A DNA stretch of 64,000 nt from Pseudomonas sp. SG20056 (GCF_031764535.1 NZ_CP134499.1:4154001-4218000), one strand, 5' to 3'. Shown: positions 47,306-56,511, counted from the first letter of the stretch. Notes: generated by a model from the sequence alone, not told the origin. Numbers and translations are program-made.

Positions 47306-48036
47306 TTATTGCCATCCGGCACAAACACATAACCCACGCCCCAGACCGTCTGGATATAGCGCGGTTTGGACGGATCGGGTTCGATCAAGCGGCGCAGACG
47401 GGAAATCTGCACGTCGATGGAACGCTCCAACGCATCCCACTCGCGGCCCCGGGCCAGGTTCATCAGCTTGTCACGGGTCAGCGGCTCGCGGGCGTGCTGC
47501 ACCAGGGCCTTGAGTACGGCGAACTCACCGGTGGTGAGCATGTGCACTTCCTCACCTTTCTTCAGTTCGCGGGTAGCCAGGGACAGTTCGTAGTCGCCGA
47601 AACTCACACTCTCGTCTTCGCTGCCCGGCGCGCCCGGCACGACCGGTGCCTGGCGACGCAGCACGGCCTTGATGCGCGCCAGCAGTTCACGCGGGTTGAA
47701 CGGCTTGGCCAGGTAATCGTCGGCGCCCAGCTCCAGGCCTTGAATACGGCTGGCTTCATCGCCCTTGGCGGTGAGCATGATGATCGGCACCTGATTGTTC
47801 GCTTCACGCAGGCGGCGGCAGGCGGACAGGCCGTCCTCGCCCGGCAGCATCAGGTCGAGCACCACCAGATTGAACAGTTCGCGGGCCAGCAGACGGTCCA
47901 TCTGCTCGACGTTTTCCACCGCACGCACGCGGTAGCCCTGCTCGTCGAAGAAGCGCTCAAGCAGGCGACGCAGGCGCGCGTCGTCATCGACGATCAGGAT
48001 TTTTTCGCCTTCAACGGGAAGTGCAGTGCTGCTCAT
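47302..48036 (-). CDS. ompR: OmpR/AmgR-like response regulator
   Basis: A 244-residue regulator. The receiver domain has the acidic pocket IVDDD, phospho-acceptor Asp61 (VVLDLMLP), Thr of MLTAKGD and Lys of LAKPF; the C-terminal winged helix is of the OmpR type (LTTGEFAVLKALVQHAREPLTRDKL, RLIEPDPSKPRYIQTVWGVGY). It should be phosphorylated by EnvZ. First gene of the three-gene operon; about 225 bases of upstream region separate it from divergent tex. Confidence 0.95.
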   Translation of the reverse strand: MSSTALPVEGEKILIVDDDARLRRLLERFFDEQGYRVRAVENVEQMDRLLARELFNLVVLDLMLPGEDGLSACRRLREANNQVPIIMLTAKGDEASRIQGLELGADDYLAKPFNPRELLARIKAVLRRQAPVVPGAPGSEDESVSFGDYELSLATRELKKGEEVHMLTTGEFAVLKALVQHAREPLTRDKLMNLARGREWDALERSIDVQISRLRRLIEPDPSKPRYIQTVWGVGYVFVPDGNK

Positions 48037-48186
48037 TCAGGGCTCCTTGTCCAGGCATCCGCCGGGCGCGGGCGCGCTGGCAGTGTGCAATGGCCGGCAT
48101 TATGGCTCAGGAGCCGCAACCGACGTGCAGCCCATTGTTAGCAGATTTTTCCCCGACTGGTTCCCGGCGCGCTACCGGGCAGTGTT

Positions 48187-48192
48187 TATAAT
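48187..48192 (+). promoter_or_regulatory. Candidate -10 box of tex
   Basis: A consensus TATAAT lies 70 bases upstream of the tex start, in the divergent ompR-tex region. No clear -35 hexamer sits at 17 bases; a CCCGG/CCGGG dyad overlaps that place. Confidence 0.4.
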
Positions 48193-48261
48193 GCGCGGCT
48201 TTCGTGTCTGGCCCGTGCTCTGCGTGGCCGGTTTTTCGTTTCCGTGTGGGTAGCTTTTTCT

Positions 48262-50589
48262 ATGCTCAGCATCAACAACCGCATCGCCGAAGAACTGGGC
48301 GTACGCCCGCAACAGGTCGCCGCCGCCGTGGCGCTGCTCGACGAAGGCTCTACCGTGCCGTTTATCGCACGCTACCGCAAAGAGGTCACCGGCAGCCTCG
48401 ACGACACCCAGTTGCGCACCCTGGAAGAGCGCCTACGCTACCTGCGCGAGCTGGACGAGCGCCGCGCCAGCATCCTCGCCAGCATCGAGGAACAGGGCAA
48501 ACTGACCCCTGAGCTGACCCGCGACATCAACCTGGCTGACACCAAGACACGCCTGGAAGACCTCTACCTGCCGTTCAAGCAGAAGCGCCGCACCAAGGGC
48601 CAGATTGCCCTGGAAGCCGGCCTCGGTGAGCTGGCCGACGCGCTGTTTAACAACCCTGAGCTGAATCCCGAAAGCGAAGCCGAGCGCTTTATCGACGCTG
48701 AAAAAGGCTTTGCCGACGTCAAGGCCGTGCTCGAAGGCGCCAAATACATCCTGATGGAGCGCTTCGCCGAGGACGCCAATCTGCTGGCCAGCCTGCGCAG
48801 CTACCTCAAGGACAACGCCACCCTCAGCGCCCGCGTAGTCGCCGGCAAAGAGAGCGAAGGGGCCAAATTCCGCGATTACTTCGAGCACGACGAGAAGCTC
48901 AAGGGCGCCCCGTCGCACCGCGCCCTGGCGATTTTCCGTGGCCGTAACGAAGGCATCCTCAGCGCCAGCCTGAAAGTCGGCGACGAGCTGCCCGGCAGCA
49001 TGCACCCGTGCGAAGGCATGATCGGCGAGCGCTTCGGCATCAGTGCCCGTGGCCGCGCCGCCGATAAATGGCTGGGAGAAGTGGTGCGCTGGACCTGGAA
49101 GGTCAAGCTCTATACCCACCTGGAAACCGACCTGTTCGGCGAGTTGCGCGAAGCCGCCGAAGACGAAGCGATCAACGTGTTCGCCCGTAACCTGCACGAC
49201 CTGTTGCTGGCCGCGCCCGCCGGCCCGCGCGCTACCCTGGCGCTGGACCCGGGCCTACGTACCGGCTGCAAAGTCGCAGTGGTCGATGCCACCGGCAAGG
49301 TGCTGGAAACCGCCACGGTTTACCCCCACGCGCCACGCAATGACTGGGACGGCACCCTGGCGATCCTCGCCAAGCTCTGTGCCAAACACAGTGTCGACCT
49401 GATCTCCATCGGCAACGGCACCGCCAGCCGCGAGACCGACAAGCTGGCTGCCGACCTGATCAAGAAGCTGCCGGGCCTGAAGCTGACCAAAGTCATGGTC
49501 AGCGAGGCCGGCGCCTCGGTGTATTCCGCTTCGGAACTGGCCGCCAAGGAATTCCCGGATATGGACGTGTCGCTGCGCGGCGCCGTGTCCATCGCCCGCC
49601 GCCTGCAGGACCCGCTGGCCGAGCTGGTGAAGATCGACCCGAAATCCATCGGTGTCGGCCAATACCAGCACGACGTATCCCAGCTGAAACTGGCGCGTTC
49701 GCTGGATGCAGTGGTGGAAGACTGCGTAAACGCCGTCGGCGTCGATGTGAACACCGCCTCCGCAGCCCTGCTGGCGCGCATCTCCGGGCTGAATACCACC
49801 CTGGCGCAGAATATCGTCGCCTTCCGTGACGCCAACGGCGCGTTCAACAGCCGCGCCGACCTGCTCAAGGTGCCGCGCCTGGGTGACAAGACCTTCGAAC
49901 AGGCCGCCGGCTTCCTGCGTGTAATGAACGGCAGCAACCCGCTGGACGCCTCCGCCGTGCACCCGGAAACCTACCCGCTGGTGCAGCGCATCGCTGCCGA
50001 CACCGGCCGCGATATCCGCTCGCTGATCGGCGATTCAAGCTTCCTCAAGCGCCTCGACCCGAAGCAGTTCACCGACGATAAATTCGGCCTGGTGACCATC
50101 GGCGATATCCTCAGCGAGCTGGAAAAGCCCGGCCGCGACCCGCGCCCGGAGTTCAAGACCGCCGAGTTCCAGGAAGGCGTGGAAACCCTCAACGACCTCA
50201 AACTGGGGATGATGCTCGAAGGTGTGGTGACCAACGTGACCAACTTCGGCGCCTTCGTCGATATCGGCGTCCACCAGGACGGCCTGGTGCATATCTCGGC
50301 GCTGTCGGAAAAGTTCATCAAGGACCCACACGAAGCGGTCAAGGCCGGCGACGTGGTCAAGGTCAAGGTCATGGAAGTCGACATCCCGCGTAACCGTATC
50401 GCCCTGTCGATGCGCATGGGCGACACCCCCGGCGAGAAAATCGAAGGCCCGCGTGGCGGTCAATCCCGAGGCGGCAAACCCGCCGGTAATGCGCCGCGTA
50501 GCGAACGCCATTCCAGCCAGGACAAGCCCGCACCGGCCAGCGGCGGCATGGCGGCGCTGTTTGCCAATGCCAAGCAACTGAAGAAATAA
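48262..50589 (+). CDS. tex: RNA-binding transcription accessory protein Tex
   Basis: A 775-residue protein with the Tex layout: N-terminal helical domain (MLSINNRIAEELGVRP, STVPFIARYRKEVTGSLDD), a YqgF-like nuclease-fold domain (TLALDPGLRTGCKVAVVD), helix-hairpin-helix motifs, and a C-terminal S1 domain (GMMLEGVVTNVTNFGAFVDIGVHQDGLVHISAL). Its tail is a low-complexity Gly/Arg/Ser-rich segment. Tex binds nucleic acid and affects transcription. The ATG at 48262 follows a poor ribosome site. Confidence 0.95.
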   Translation: MLSINNRIAEELGVRPQQVAAAVALLDEGSTVPFIARYRKEVTGSLDDTQLRTLEERLRYLRELDERRASILASIEEQGKLTPELTRDINLADTKTRLEDLYLPFKQKRRTKGQIALEAGLGELADALFNNPELNPESEAERFIDAEKGFADVKAVLEGAKYILMERFAEDANLLASLRSYLKDNATLSARVVAGKESEGAKFRDYFEHDEKLKGAPSHRALAIFRGRNEGILSASLKVGDELPGSMHPCEGMIGERFGISARGRAADKWLGEVVRWTWKVKLYTHLETDLFGELREAAEDEAINVFARNLHDLLLAAPAGPRATLALDPGLRTGCKVAVVDATGKVLETATVYPHAPRNDWDGTLAILAKLCAKHSVDLISIGNGTASRETDKLAADLIKKLPGLKLTKVMVSEAGASVYSASELAAKEFPDMDVSLRGAVSIARRLQDPLAELVKIDPKSIGVGQYQHDVSQLKLARSLDAVVEDCVNAVGVDVNTASAALLARISGLNTTLAQNIVAFRDANGAFNSRADLLKVPRLGDKTFEQAAGFLRVMNGSNPLDASAVHPETYPLVQRIAADTGRDIRSLIGDSSFLKRLDPKQFTDDKFGLVTIGDILSELEKPGRDPRPEFKTAEFQEGVETLNDLKLGMMLEGVVTNVTNFGAFVDIGVHQDGLVHISALSEKFIKDPHEAVKAGDVVKVKVMEVDIPRNRIALSMRMGDTPGEKIEGPRGGQSRGGKPAGNAPRSERHSSQDKPAPASGGMAALFANAKQLKK

Positions 50590-50595
50590 GCCAAC

Positions 50596-50628
50596 GCCCA
50601 CGGACATAAGCACTCTGTCCGTGGGCGA
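50596..50628 (+). terminator. Long inverted repeat downstream of tex
   Basis: CGCCCACGGACA and TGTCCGTGGGCG form a perfect 12-bp stem with a 9-base loop, starting 7 bases after the tex stop. It lacks a T-tract, so it may act as a 3' stabiliser or a partial terminator. Confidence 0.6.
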
Positions 50629-50802
50629 CGTACCCGCCCTGCCGCGTCGCCCTGACGCAAAAGCACAGCGCCCAGCTATAACCTTCTTCACCCGCGCCGG
50701 GTTATAAAGCGCTATCACCGCCGAGCGCGGTTTTCTCGCCCCCTTGTAGATCATGCGTGTCGTCCCCATATTGAGGCGACCGATGCGTGAAGGAATGCAA
50801 TC

Positions 50803-52383
50803 TTGAGCGACCTGTTAACCCGCCGCCTGGCCCAGCTTGGCGAGCGCGCCAACCTCTCCCTGCTTTCCCAGTGCCTGCACGGTATCGAGCGCGAATGCCT
50901 GCGCGTGGACGGCAACGGCCAGTTGGCCCTGACCCCGCACCCCGCTGCACTCGGCTCGGCGCTGACCCACGCGCAGATCACCACCGATTACTCCGAATCG
51001 CTGCTGGAATTTATCACCCCGGCCGAGCCTGACCCGGCCGCAACGCTGGCCGATCTGGAGCAGATCCACCGCTTCGCCTACAGCAAGCTGGACGGCGAAT
51101 ACCTGTGGAGCCCGTCGATGCCCTGCGCCCTGCCGGACGAGGAGACGATCCCAATCGCCCGTTATGGCAGCTCGCATATCGGCGAGCTCAAGTACGTGTA
51201 CCGCAAGGGTCTGGCCCTGCGTTACGGCAAGACCATGCAGTGCATCGCTGGTATTCACTACAACTTCTCCCTGCCGGAAGCGCTGTGGCAGCTGCAGCAG
51301 CAGGCCGAAGGTGATACGCGCAGCGCGCGGGACTATCAGTCGGCGCGTTATATCGCGCTGATCCGCAATTTCCGCCGCTACAGCTGGCTGCTGATGTACC
51401 TGTTCGGTGCCTCACCAGCGCTGCATAAGGGTTTTATGCGCGGCCGCCCGCATCAGTTGCAGGAACTGGACGCAGAAACCCTCTACCTGCCCTACGCCAC
51501 CAGCCTGCGCATGAGCGATCTGGGCTACCAGAGTACCGCCCAGTCCGGCCTGACACCCTGCTACAACGACCTGGCCAGCTACACCGACAGCCTGCGCCAG
51601 GCCGTCGGCACGCCCTACCCGCCCTATGTGGACATCGGCGCGAAGAAGGATGGCGAGTGGCTGCAGCTGAACACCAATATTCTGCAGATCGAAAACGAGT
51701 ACTACTCGAACATCCGCCCCAAACGCGTGACCTACAGCGGCGAGCGGCCGATTCAGGCACTGATGGCCCGTGGCGTGCAGTACGTCGAAGTGCGCTGTCT
51801 GGACATCAACCCGTTCCTGCCGCTGGGTATCGACCTGAGCGAATCGCGCTTCCTCGACGCCTTCCTGCTGTTCTGCGCGCTGACCGACAGCCCGCTGCTG
51901 GAAAGCGGCGAATGCCATGCCTGCACCGATAACTTCCTGGCCGTGGTCAAGGAAGGTCGCCGGCCGGGCCTGCACCTGCAGCGCAATGGCCAGCCGGTGG
52001 TGCTGCAGGCCTGGGCTGATGAGTTGCTGGAGCAGATCCGTCCGCTGGCCGCGTTGCTCGACCAGGACCTCGGCGACAACGCCCATAGCCTGGCCTTGCA
52101 GGCGCAACAGGCCAAGGTTGTCGATCCCAGCCTGACTCCGTCCGCCCAGGTGTTGGCGCAACTGCAACAGGGGCAGAGCTTTACCGAGTTCGCCCTGCGC
52201 CAGAGCAAGCTGCACGCCGAGTACTTCCGCAGCCAGCCATTGAGCGCTGAACAGCAAGCGGCCTTCGAAGCCAGCGCCGCCCAGTCGCTGCAGGACCAAA
52301 CGGAACTGGAGGCCCAGGAAGAAGGCGATTTCGACAGCTTTGCCGCAGCCTATCAGGCCAGCATCCTGGCCCACGCGGTCTAA
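50803..52383 (+). CDS. gshA: Glutamate--cysteine ligase
   Basis: A 526-residue type 1 gamma-glutamylcysteine synthetase, the first step of glutathione synthesis. Evidence is the start LTRRLAQLGERANLSLLSQ, GIERECLRVDGNGQLALTPHP with metal-binding Glu residues, FGASPALHKGFMRGR, and NEYYSNIRPKR. Translation starts at TTG 50803 with AAGGA 8 bases upstream, a start also used in related species. An intrinsic terminator follows. Confidence 0.95.
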   Translation: MSDLLTRRLAQLGERANLSLLSQCLHGIERECLRVDGNGQLALTPHPAALGSALTHAQITTDYSESLLEFITPAEPDPAATLADLEQIHRFAYSKLDGEYLWSPSMPCALPDEETIPIARYGSSHIGELKYVYRKGLALRYGKTMQCIAGIHYNFSLPEALWQLQQQAEGDTRSARDYQSARYIALIRNFRRYSWLLMYLFGASPALHKGFMRGRPHQLQELDAETLYLPYATSLRMSDLGYQSTAQSGLTPCYNDLASYTDSLRQAVGTPYPPYVDIGAKKDGEWLQLNTNILQIENEYYSNIRPKRVTYSGERPIQALMARGVQYVEVRCLDINPFLPLGIDLSESRFLDAFLLFCALTDSPLLESGECHACTDNFLAVVKEGRRPGLHLQRNGQPVVLQAWADELLEQIRPLAALLDQDLGDNAHSLALQAQQAKVVDPSLTPSAQVLAQLQQGQSFTEFALRQSKLHAEYFRSQPLSAEQQAAFEASAAQSLQDQTELEAQEEGDFDSFAAAYQASILAHAV

Positions 52384-52392
52384 CCCCCGAAA

Positions 52393-52421
52393 AAATGCCG
52401 GCTCGCATGCGGCCGGCATTT
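52393..52421 (+). terminator. Intrinsic terminator after gshA
   Basis: AAATGCCGGC and GCCGGCATTT form a 10-bp stem with a 9-base loop, beginning 9 bases after the gshA stop; the T-tract is short. Confidence 0.8.
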
Positions 52422-52534
52422 CGCCAACTGCATCACATAAACCGCCAGCGGTGGCAAAAGCGGGATCAGCGGCGCAGCCCTGCCCAGGTGATACGGCTAG
52501 CATTGCACGGGTACATCCACTGCGAGCTGCCGCC

Positions 52535-52744
52535 ATGGCCTGCGCCGACCTCAACACGGAAGATGACCAGCACTGGAGCCTGGAAAGCCTCAACAAGGCT
52601 TACCAACAAGGCTACATGGCAGGGCTGACCGGGCAAACCAACACCCCACGCGCGCTCGCCGCCGATGTGCTGATCGCCGCCTGGGAAGCCGGCTGGGACG
52701 ACGGCCACGAGCAATTCGAGCTGCACAAACGCTACAGCGCCTGA
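52535..52744 (+). CDS. Rmf-like (ribosome modulation factor family) small protein
   Basis: A 69-residue protein. After an acidic start (MACADLNTEDDQHWSLESLN) it carries KAYQQGYMAGLTGQTNTPRAL, then AAWEAGWDDGHE. This repeats the ordered features of Rmf, which has a QRGYQAGxxG core, then a WxxGWxxA helix, and dimerises 70S ribosomes in stationary phase. The charge differs: Rmf is strongly basic while this protein is acidic, so ribosome binding is uncertain. The Shine-Dalgarno sequence is poor (GAG). A longer in-frame start exists but overlaps gshA. Confidence 0.65.
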   Translation: MACADLNTEDDQHWSLESLNKAYQQGYMAGLTGQTNTPRALAADVLIAAWEAGWDDGHEQFELHKRYSA

Positions 52745-53044
52745 CCCCTCGCTTACCCAACTCTCACCCGCACACCCCTTCACGCCCGCAGCACTTCAGT
52801 CTGCGCGGCGGTGTTTCGCCTTGCCTTTGATCGGAGCTCGCTTTGCCATAGCGCATTAATTCGATTTTTATTCGATATAAATCGATAAAATACCGTTAAT
52901 CGTCTTATATTTTGCTTTTAAAGCCGATTTTTATCGTATATAAATAGGCCATCCACTGCCATGACTCGCCCGCGAGGCATGGCACAGTCGCCGGCCTCTG
53001 CTAGTGTCAGATGACCGCCCCAACTGCTCTTGAGGTGCCAAATC
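52745..53044. promoter_or_regulatory. AT-rich upstream region of aguB with repeated motifs
   Basis: Within this gene-free stretch, 52850-52947 is strikingly AT-rich compared with its ~60% GC surroundings. It contains CGATTTTTATTCGATATAAA at 52862 and CGATTTTTATCGTATATAAA at 52925, near-copies 63 bases apart, plus the dyad TCGAT-ATAA-ATCGA at 52872-52885. These suggest repressor or activator sites for the agmatine genes. No protein frame was credible here. Confidence 0.55.
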
Positions 53045-53926
53045 ATGCCCCGTATCGTTACCGTCGCCGCCACCCAGATGGCCTGCTCCTGGGACACCGC
53101 TGCGAATCTCGCCAACGCCGAGCGCTTGGTGCGTCAGGCCGCCGGCAAGGGCGCACAGATCATTCTGCTGCAAGAGCTGTTCGAGGCGCCGTACTTCTGC
53201 CAGAAGCCCAACCCGGACTACCTGCAGCTGGCCACGCCGGCCGAGAGCAACCCGGCGATCCTGCACTTCCAGAAAATCGCCAAGGAGCTGCAGGTGGTCC
53301 TGCCGATCAGCTTCTATGAACTGGCCGGTCGCGCGCGTTTCAACAGCATCGCGATCATCGACGCTGACGGCAGTAACCTCGGGATTTATCGGAAAAGCCA
53401 TATCCCGGACGGTCCGGGCTACCACGAGAAGTACTACTTCAACCCCGGCGACACCGGCTTCAAGGTGTGGAACACCCGCTACGCCAAGATCGGCGTGGGC
53501 ATCTGCTGGGATCAGTGGTTCCCCGAGTGCGCGCGCAGCATGGCGCTGCTCGGTGCCGAGATTCTGTTCTACCCAACCGCCATCGGCAGCGAGCCGCATG
53601 ACCCAAGCATCAGCTCGCGCGACCATTGGCAGCGCGTGCAGCAGGGCCACGCCGGCGCCAACCTGATGCCGCTGATCGCCAGCAACCGCATCGGCCGTGA
53701 AGACCAGGGCGATTACCACATCAACTTCTATGGCTCCTCGTTTATCGCCGACCAGTTCGGCGCCAAGGTGCAGGAAGCCAACGAAACCGATGAGGCGGTG
53801 CTGATGCACAGCTTCGACCTGGACCAGCTGGAGCATATCCGCAGCGCCTGGGGCAGTTTCCGCGACCGTCGCCCGAACCTCTACGGCCCGCTAAAAACCC
53901 TCGACGGCCATCTGGCCTCCGAGTAA
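53045..53926 (+). CDS. aguB: N-carbamoylputrescine amidase AguB
   Basis: A 293-residue nitrilase-fold amidase that hydrolyses N-carbamoylputrescine to putrescine. The Glu-Lys-Cys triad is Glu44 (LQELFEAP), Lys117 (YRKSHIPDG) and Cys154 (GICWDQWFPE). The N-terminus MPRIVTVAATQMACSWD and the length match the family. The ATG at 53045 has GAGG upstream; the frame beginning at 53030 adds 5 codons and has no better site. It precedes aguA by 74 bases across a dispersed hairpin. Confidence 0.96.
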   Translation: MPRIVTVAATQMACSWDTAANLANAERLVRQAAGKGAQIILLQELFEAPYFCQKPNPDYLQLATPAESNPAILHFQKIAKELQVVLPISFYELAGRARFNSIAIIDADGSNLGIYRKSHIPDGPGYHEKYYFNPGDTGFKVWNTRYAKIGVGICWDQWFPECARSMALLGAEILFYPTAIGSEPHDPSISSRDHWQRVQQGHAGANLMPLIASNRIGREDQGDYHINFYGSSFIADQFGAKVQEANETDEAVLMHSFDLDQLEHIRSAWGSFRDRRPNLYGPLKTLDGHLASE

Positions 53927-53935
53927 CACCACCTC

Positions 53936-53973
53936 GTAGGATGGGTTGAGACGCGCAGCGTTAATACCCATCC
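53936..53973. repeat. GTAGGATGGGTT interspersed hairpin
   Basis: GTAGGATGGGTT (53936-53947) pairs with a distal ACCCATCC arm. It shares the 12-mer with the element at 4661-4687 and lies in the aguB-aguA gap, so it may affect differential expression within the operon. Confidence 0.6.
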
Positions 53974-54000
53974 GTCCCCGCTCAATGTTTTGGTGAATTT

Positions 54001-55110
54001 ATGACAACCCTGACAACTACCCCACGCGCCGACGGCTTCCGCATGCCCGCCGAGTGGGAAAGCCACAGCCAAACCTGGATGGTCTGGCCTGAACGCCCGG
54101 ACAATTGGCGCCTCGGCGGCAAGCCTGCGCAAGCCGCGTTCACTGCAGTGGCCAGGGCAATTGCCGAATTTGAACCAGTGACTGTGTGCGTGTCCGCCGG
54201 CCAGTATGAGAATGCCTGCGAACGCCTGGCCCACGGAAATATCCGTGTGGTGGAAATCACCACCGACGACGCCTGGGTGCGCGACACCGGACCGACCTTC
54301 GTCACCAACAACAGCGGCGAAGTGCGCGGTGTGGACTGGGCGTTCAACGCCTGGGGCGGGCTAAATGGTGGCCTTTATGCCAACTGGGTACGTGACGATC
54401 AGGTAGCCCGCAAGATTCTGCAGATCGAAGGCTGCGCGCGTTATCGCACCGATGAGCTGATCCTCGAAGGTGGCTCAATCCATGTCGACGGCGAAGGCAC
54501 CCTGATCACCACCGAGGAATGCCTGCTCAACCCCAACCGCAACCCGCACCTGAACCGTGAGCAGATCGAGCAATACCTGGCCGATCACCTGGCAATCGAC
54601 AGCGTGATCTGGCTTCCAGACGGCCTGTTCAACGACGAGACCGACGGCCACGTCGACAACTTCTGCTGCTACGTGCGCCCTGGCGAAGTGCTGCTGGCCT
54701 GGACCGATGACGTCAACGACCCCAACTACCCACGTTGCCAGGCCGCCATGCGCGTGCTGGAAAGCGCTCGTGATGCCAAGGGCCGTCAGCTGATCGTGCA
54801 CAAGATGCCGATTCCCGGCCCGCTGTATGCCAGCGATGAAGAGTGCGCCGGGGTTGATCTGGTGGCTGGCACTCAGGAGCGTGATCCGTCGATCCGCCTG
54901 GCTGGCTCCTACGTCAACTTCCTGATCGTCAACGGCGGCATCATCGCGCCCAAGTTCGACGACCCCAAGGATGCTGAGGCCGAAGCCATCCTGCGTCGCC
55001 TGTTCCCCGAGCACCGCGTGGTGATGGTCCCGGGGCGGGAGATTCTGCTGGGTGGCGGCAATATCCACTGCATCACCCAGCAGCAGCCTGCGCCAAGAAA
55101 AACCGATTAA
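54001..55110 (+). CDS. aguA: Agmatine deiminase AguA
   Basis: A 369-residue guanidino-group-modifying enzyme producing N-carbamoylputrescine and ammonia from agmatine. The catalytic Cys is Cys357 in GGGNIHCITQQQ, with the family EGGSIHVDGEGT, DGHVDN and WPERPDNW motifs. Together with AguB it turns arginine-derived agmatine to putrescine. Codirectional with aguB; the order here is aguB then aguA. Confidence 0.97.
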   Translation: MTTLTTTPRADGFRMPAEWESHSQTWMVWPERPDNWRLGGKPAQAAFTAVARAIAEFEPVTVCVSAGQYENACERLAHGNIRVVEITTDDAWVRDTGPTFVTNNSGEVRGVDWAFNAWGGLNGGLYANWVRDDQVARKILQIEGCARYRTDELILEGGSIHVDGEGTLITTEECLLNPNRNPHLNREQIEQYLADHLAIDSVIWLPDGLFNDETDGHVDNFCCYVRPGEVLLAWTDDVNDPNYPRCQAAMRVLESARDAKGRQLIVHKMPIPGPLYASDEECAGVDLVAGTQERDPSIRLAGSYVNFLIVNGGIIAPKFDDPKDAEAEAILRRLFPEHRVVMVPGREILLGGGNIHCITQQQPAPRKTD

Positions 55111-55191
55111 ACATTCGAGAGGGGATGTAAAGTTACACCCTGCCAGTCCGATACAGTTCTGGTGCGCGCCAGCAGGCTGGCAGGGGGAATG

Positions 55192-56511
55192 ATGTTCAAC
55201 AAGGCAATTAAACAAGCGCTAAGCAGCGCACTGGCTAAACTGCGTGCCGCAGAAGCCAGGAAGATGGCTGTCGATCGTTCGACCGCCATGATTGAATTCA
55301 AACCTGACGGCGCCATCGTCAGCGCCAACGAAAACCTGCTGGCCACAATGGGCTACAGGCTTGAAGAAATTGTTGGCCAACACCACCGCCTCTTCTGCTT
55401 CCCCGAATACCAAGCCAGTACCGACTACCGGAAATTCTGGCAGCGCCTGGCCGCGGGGGAGTTCATCCGCGAACGTTTCCTCAGACGCCACAAGCAAGGC
55501 CAGGAAATCTGGCTAGAGGCCAGTTACAACCCAATCAAAGGCCCTAATGGCCGTATTGAAGGTGTGCTCAAACTGGCCACCGACATTACCGCGCAGGTAG
55601 CCCGCGAGCAGGAACAGAACAGCATGGTCGAGGCCATTGGCCGCTCCATGGCAGTGATCGCCTTCAACCTCAAAGGCGAAGTGCTCGAAGCCAATGAAAA
55701 CTTCGAGCAAACCATGGGTTATCGCCTGAATGAGATTCGCGGCAAACACCACCGCATGTTCTGCACCCGAGAGGAGGCGGACTCCGCCGAATACCGCCAA
55801 TTCTGGGAGCGTCTGAACAAAGGCGAGTTCTTCTCCGGTCGTTTCCAGCGCATCAATCGGCATGGCGACACCATTTGGCTGAGCGCCACCTATAACCCAG
55901 TGTTTGACGCCAGCGGCAGGCTCTACAAAGTCGTCAAATTTGCCCGTGATGTCACCGGCCTGGTGCGTCAGCAGCAAGCCGAATCAGAGGCCGCCAAGCT
56001 GGCCTACGACATCTCCCAGCAAACTGATGAAAGCGCCCGCCATGGTGCCAAGGTGATTCGCGAAACCGTTGATGTCGTGCGCGGCATCGCCGATGAGCTG
56101 TCACGCGCCGCCGAAGGCATCACCGCTGTCAGCCAGCAATCGGAGATGATCAGCAGCATCGTTCAGGTGATCCGCGGGATTGCCGAGCAAACCAACCTCT
56201 TGGCGCTCAATGCGGCCATCGAAGCGGCGCGTGCCGGTGAGCAAGGTCGCGGCTTTGCCGTGGTGGCGGATGAGGTGCGCAACCTGGCGGCGCGCACCAG
56301 CCAAGCCACCGTGGAGATTGTCGAGGTCGTCAAGCGCAACCATGAACTGGCGCAGGTTTCGGTCGATAGCATGCAGGCAAGCCGCCACAAGGTTGATCAA
56401 GGGGTGAACCTGGTCAACCAGGCCGGTGATGTCATCGAAGAAATCCAGAACGGCGCACGGCAAGTGGTGGATGCCGTACGCCAGTTCGCCGACGCCTTAG
56501 AAAAGCACTGA
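55192..56511 (+). CDS. Soluble PAS-PAS-methyl-accepting transducer (BdlA-like), copy 1
   Basis: A 439-residue protein without TM segments or signal peptide. Two PAS domains (about 27-140 and 150-260) share FANEN-type cores and the marks LEEIVGQHHRLFC and LNEIRGKHHRMFC, followed by an MCP signalling domain with the hairpin IRGIAEQTNLLALNAAIEAARAGEQGRGFAVVADEVRNLA. BdlA of P. aeruginosa, a biofilm-dispersion factor, has the same layout and similar length. The ATG at 55192 rather than 55189 is favoured because AGGGGGA lies 4-5 bases upstream. Confidence 0.88.
   Translation: MFNKAIKQALSSALAKLRAAEARKMAVDRSTAMIEFKPDGAIVSANENLLATMGYRLEEIVGQHHRLFCFPEYQASTDYRKFWQRLAAGEFIRERFLRRHKQGQEIWLEASYNPIKGPNGRIEGVLKLATDITAQVAREQEQNSMVEAIGRSMAVIAFNLKGEVLEANENFEQTMGYRLNEIRGKHHRMFCTREEADSAEYRQFWERLNKGEFFSGRFQRINRHGDTIWLSATYNPVFDASGRLYKVVKFARDVTGLVRQQQAESEAAKLAYDISQQTDESARHGAKVIRETVDVVRGIADELSRAAEGITAVSQQSEMISSIVQVIRGIAEQTNLLALNAAIEAARAGEQGRGFAVVADEVRNLAARTSQATVEIVEVVKRNHELAQVSVDSMQASRHKVDQGVNLVNQAGDVIEEIQNGARQVVDAVRQFADALEKH
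56150..56319 (+). repeat. Inverted repeat arm 1 (MCP hairpin region)
   Basis: This stretch is nearly identical to the reverse complement of 56772-56940; in the first 120 bases I count 7 differences. It encodes the signalling hairpin of both receptors, but most differences are silent and the identity is higher than in the flanking MCP parts, which points to recent conversion. Confidence 0.85.
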
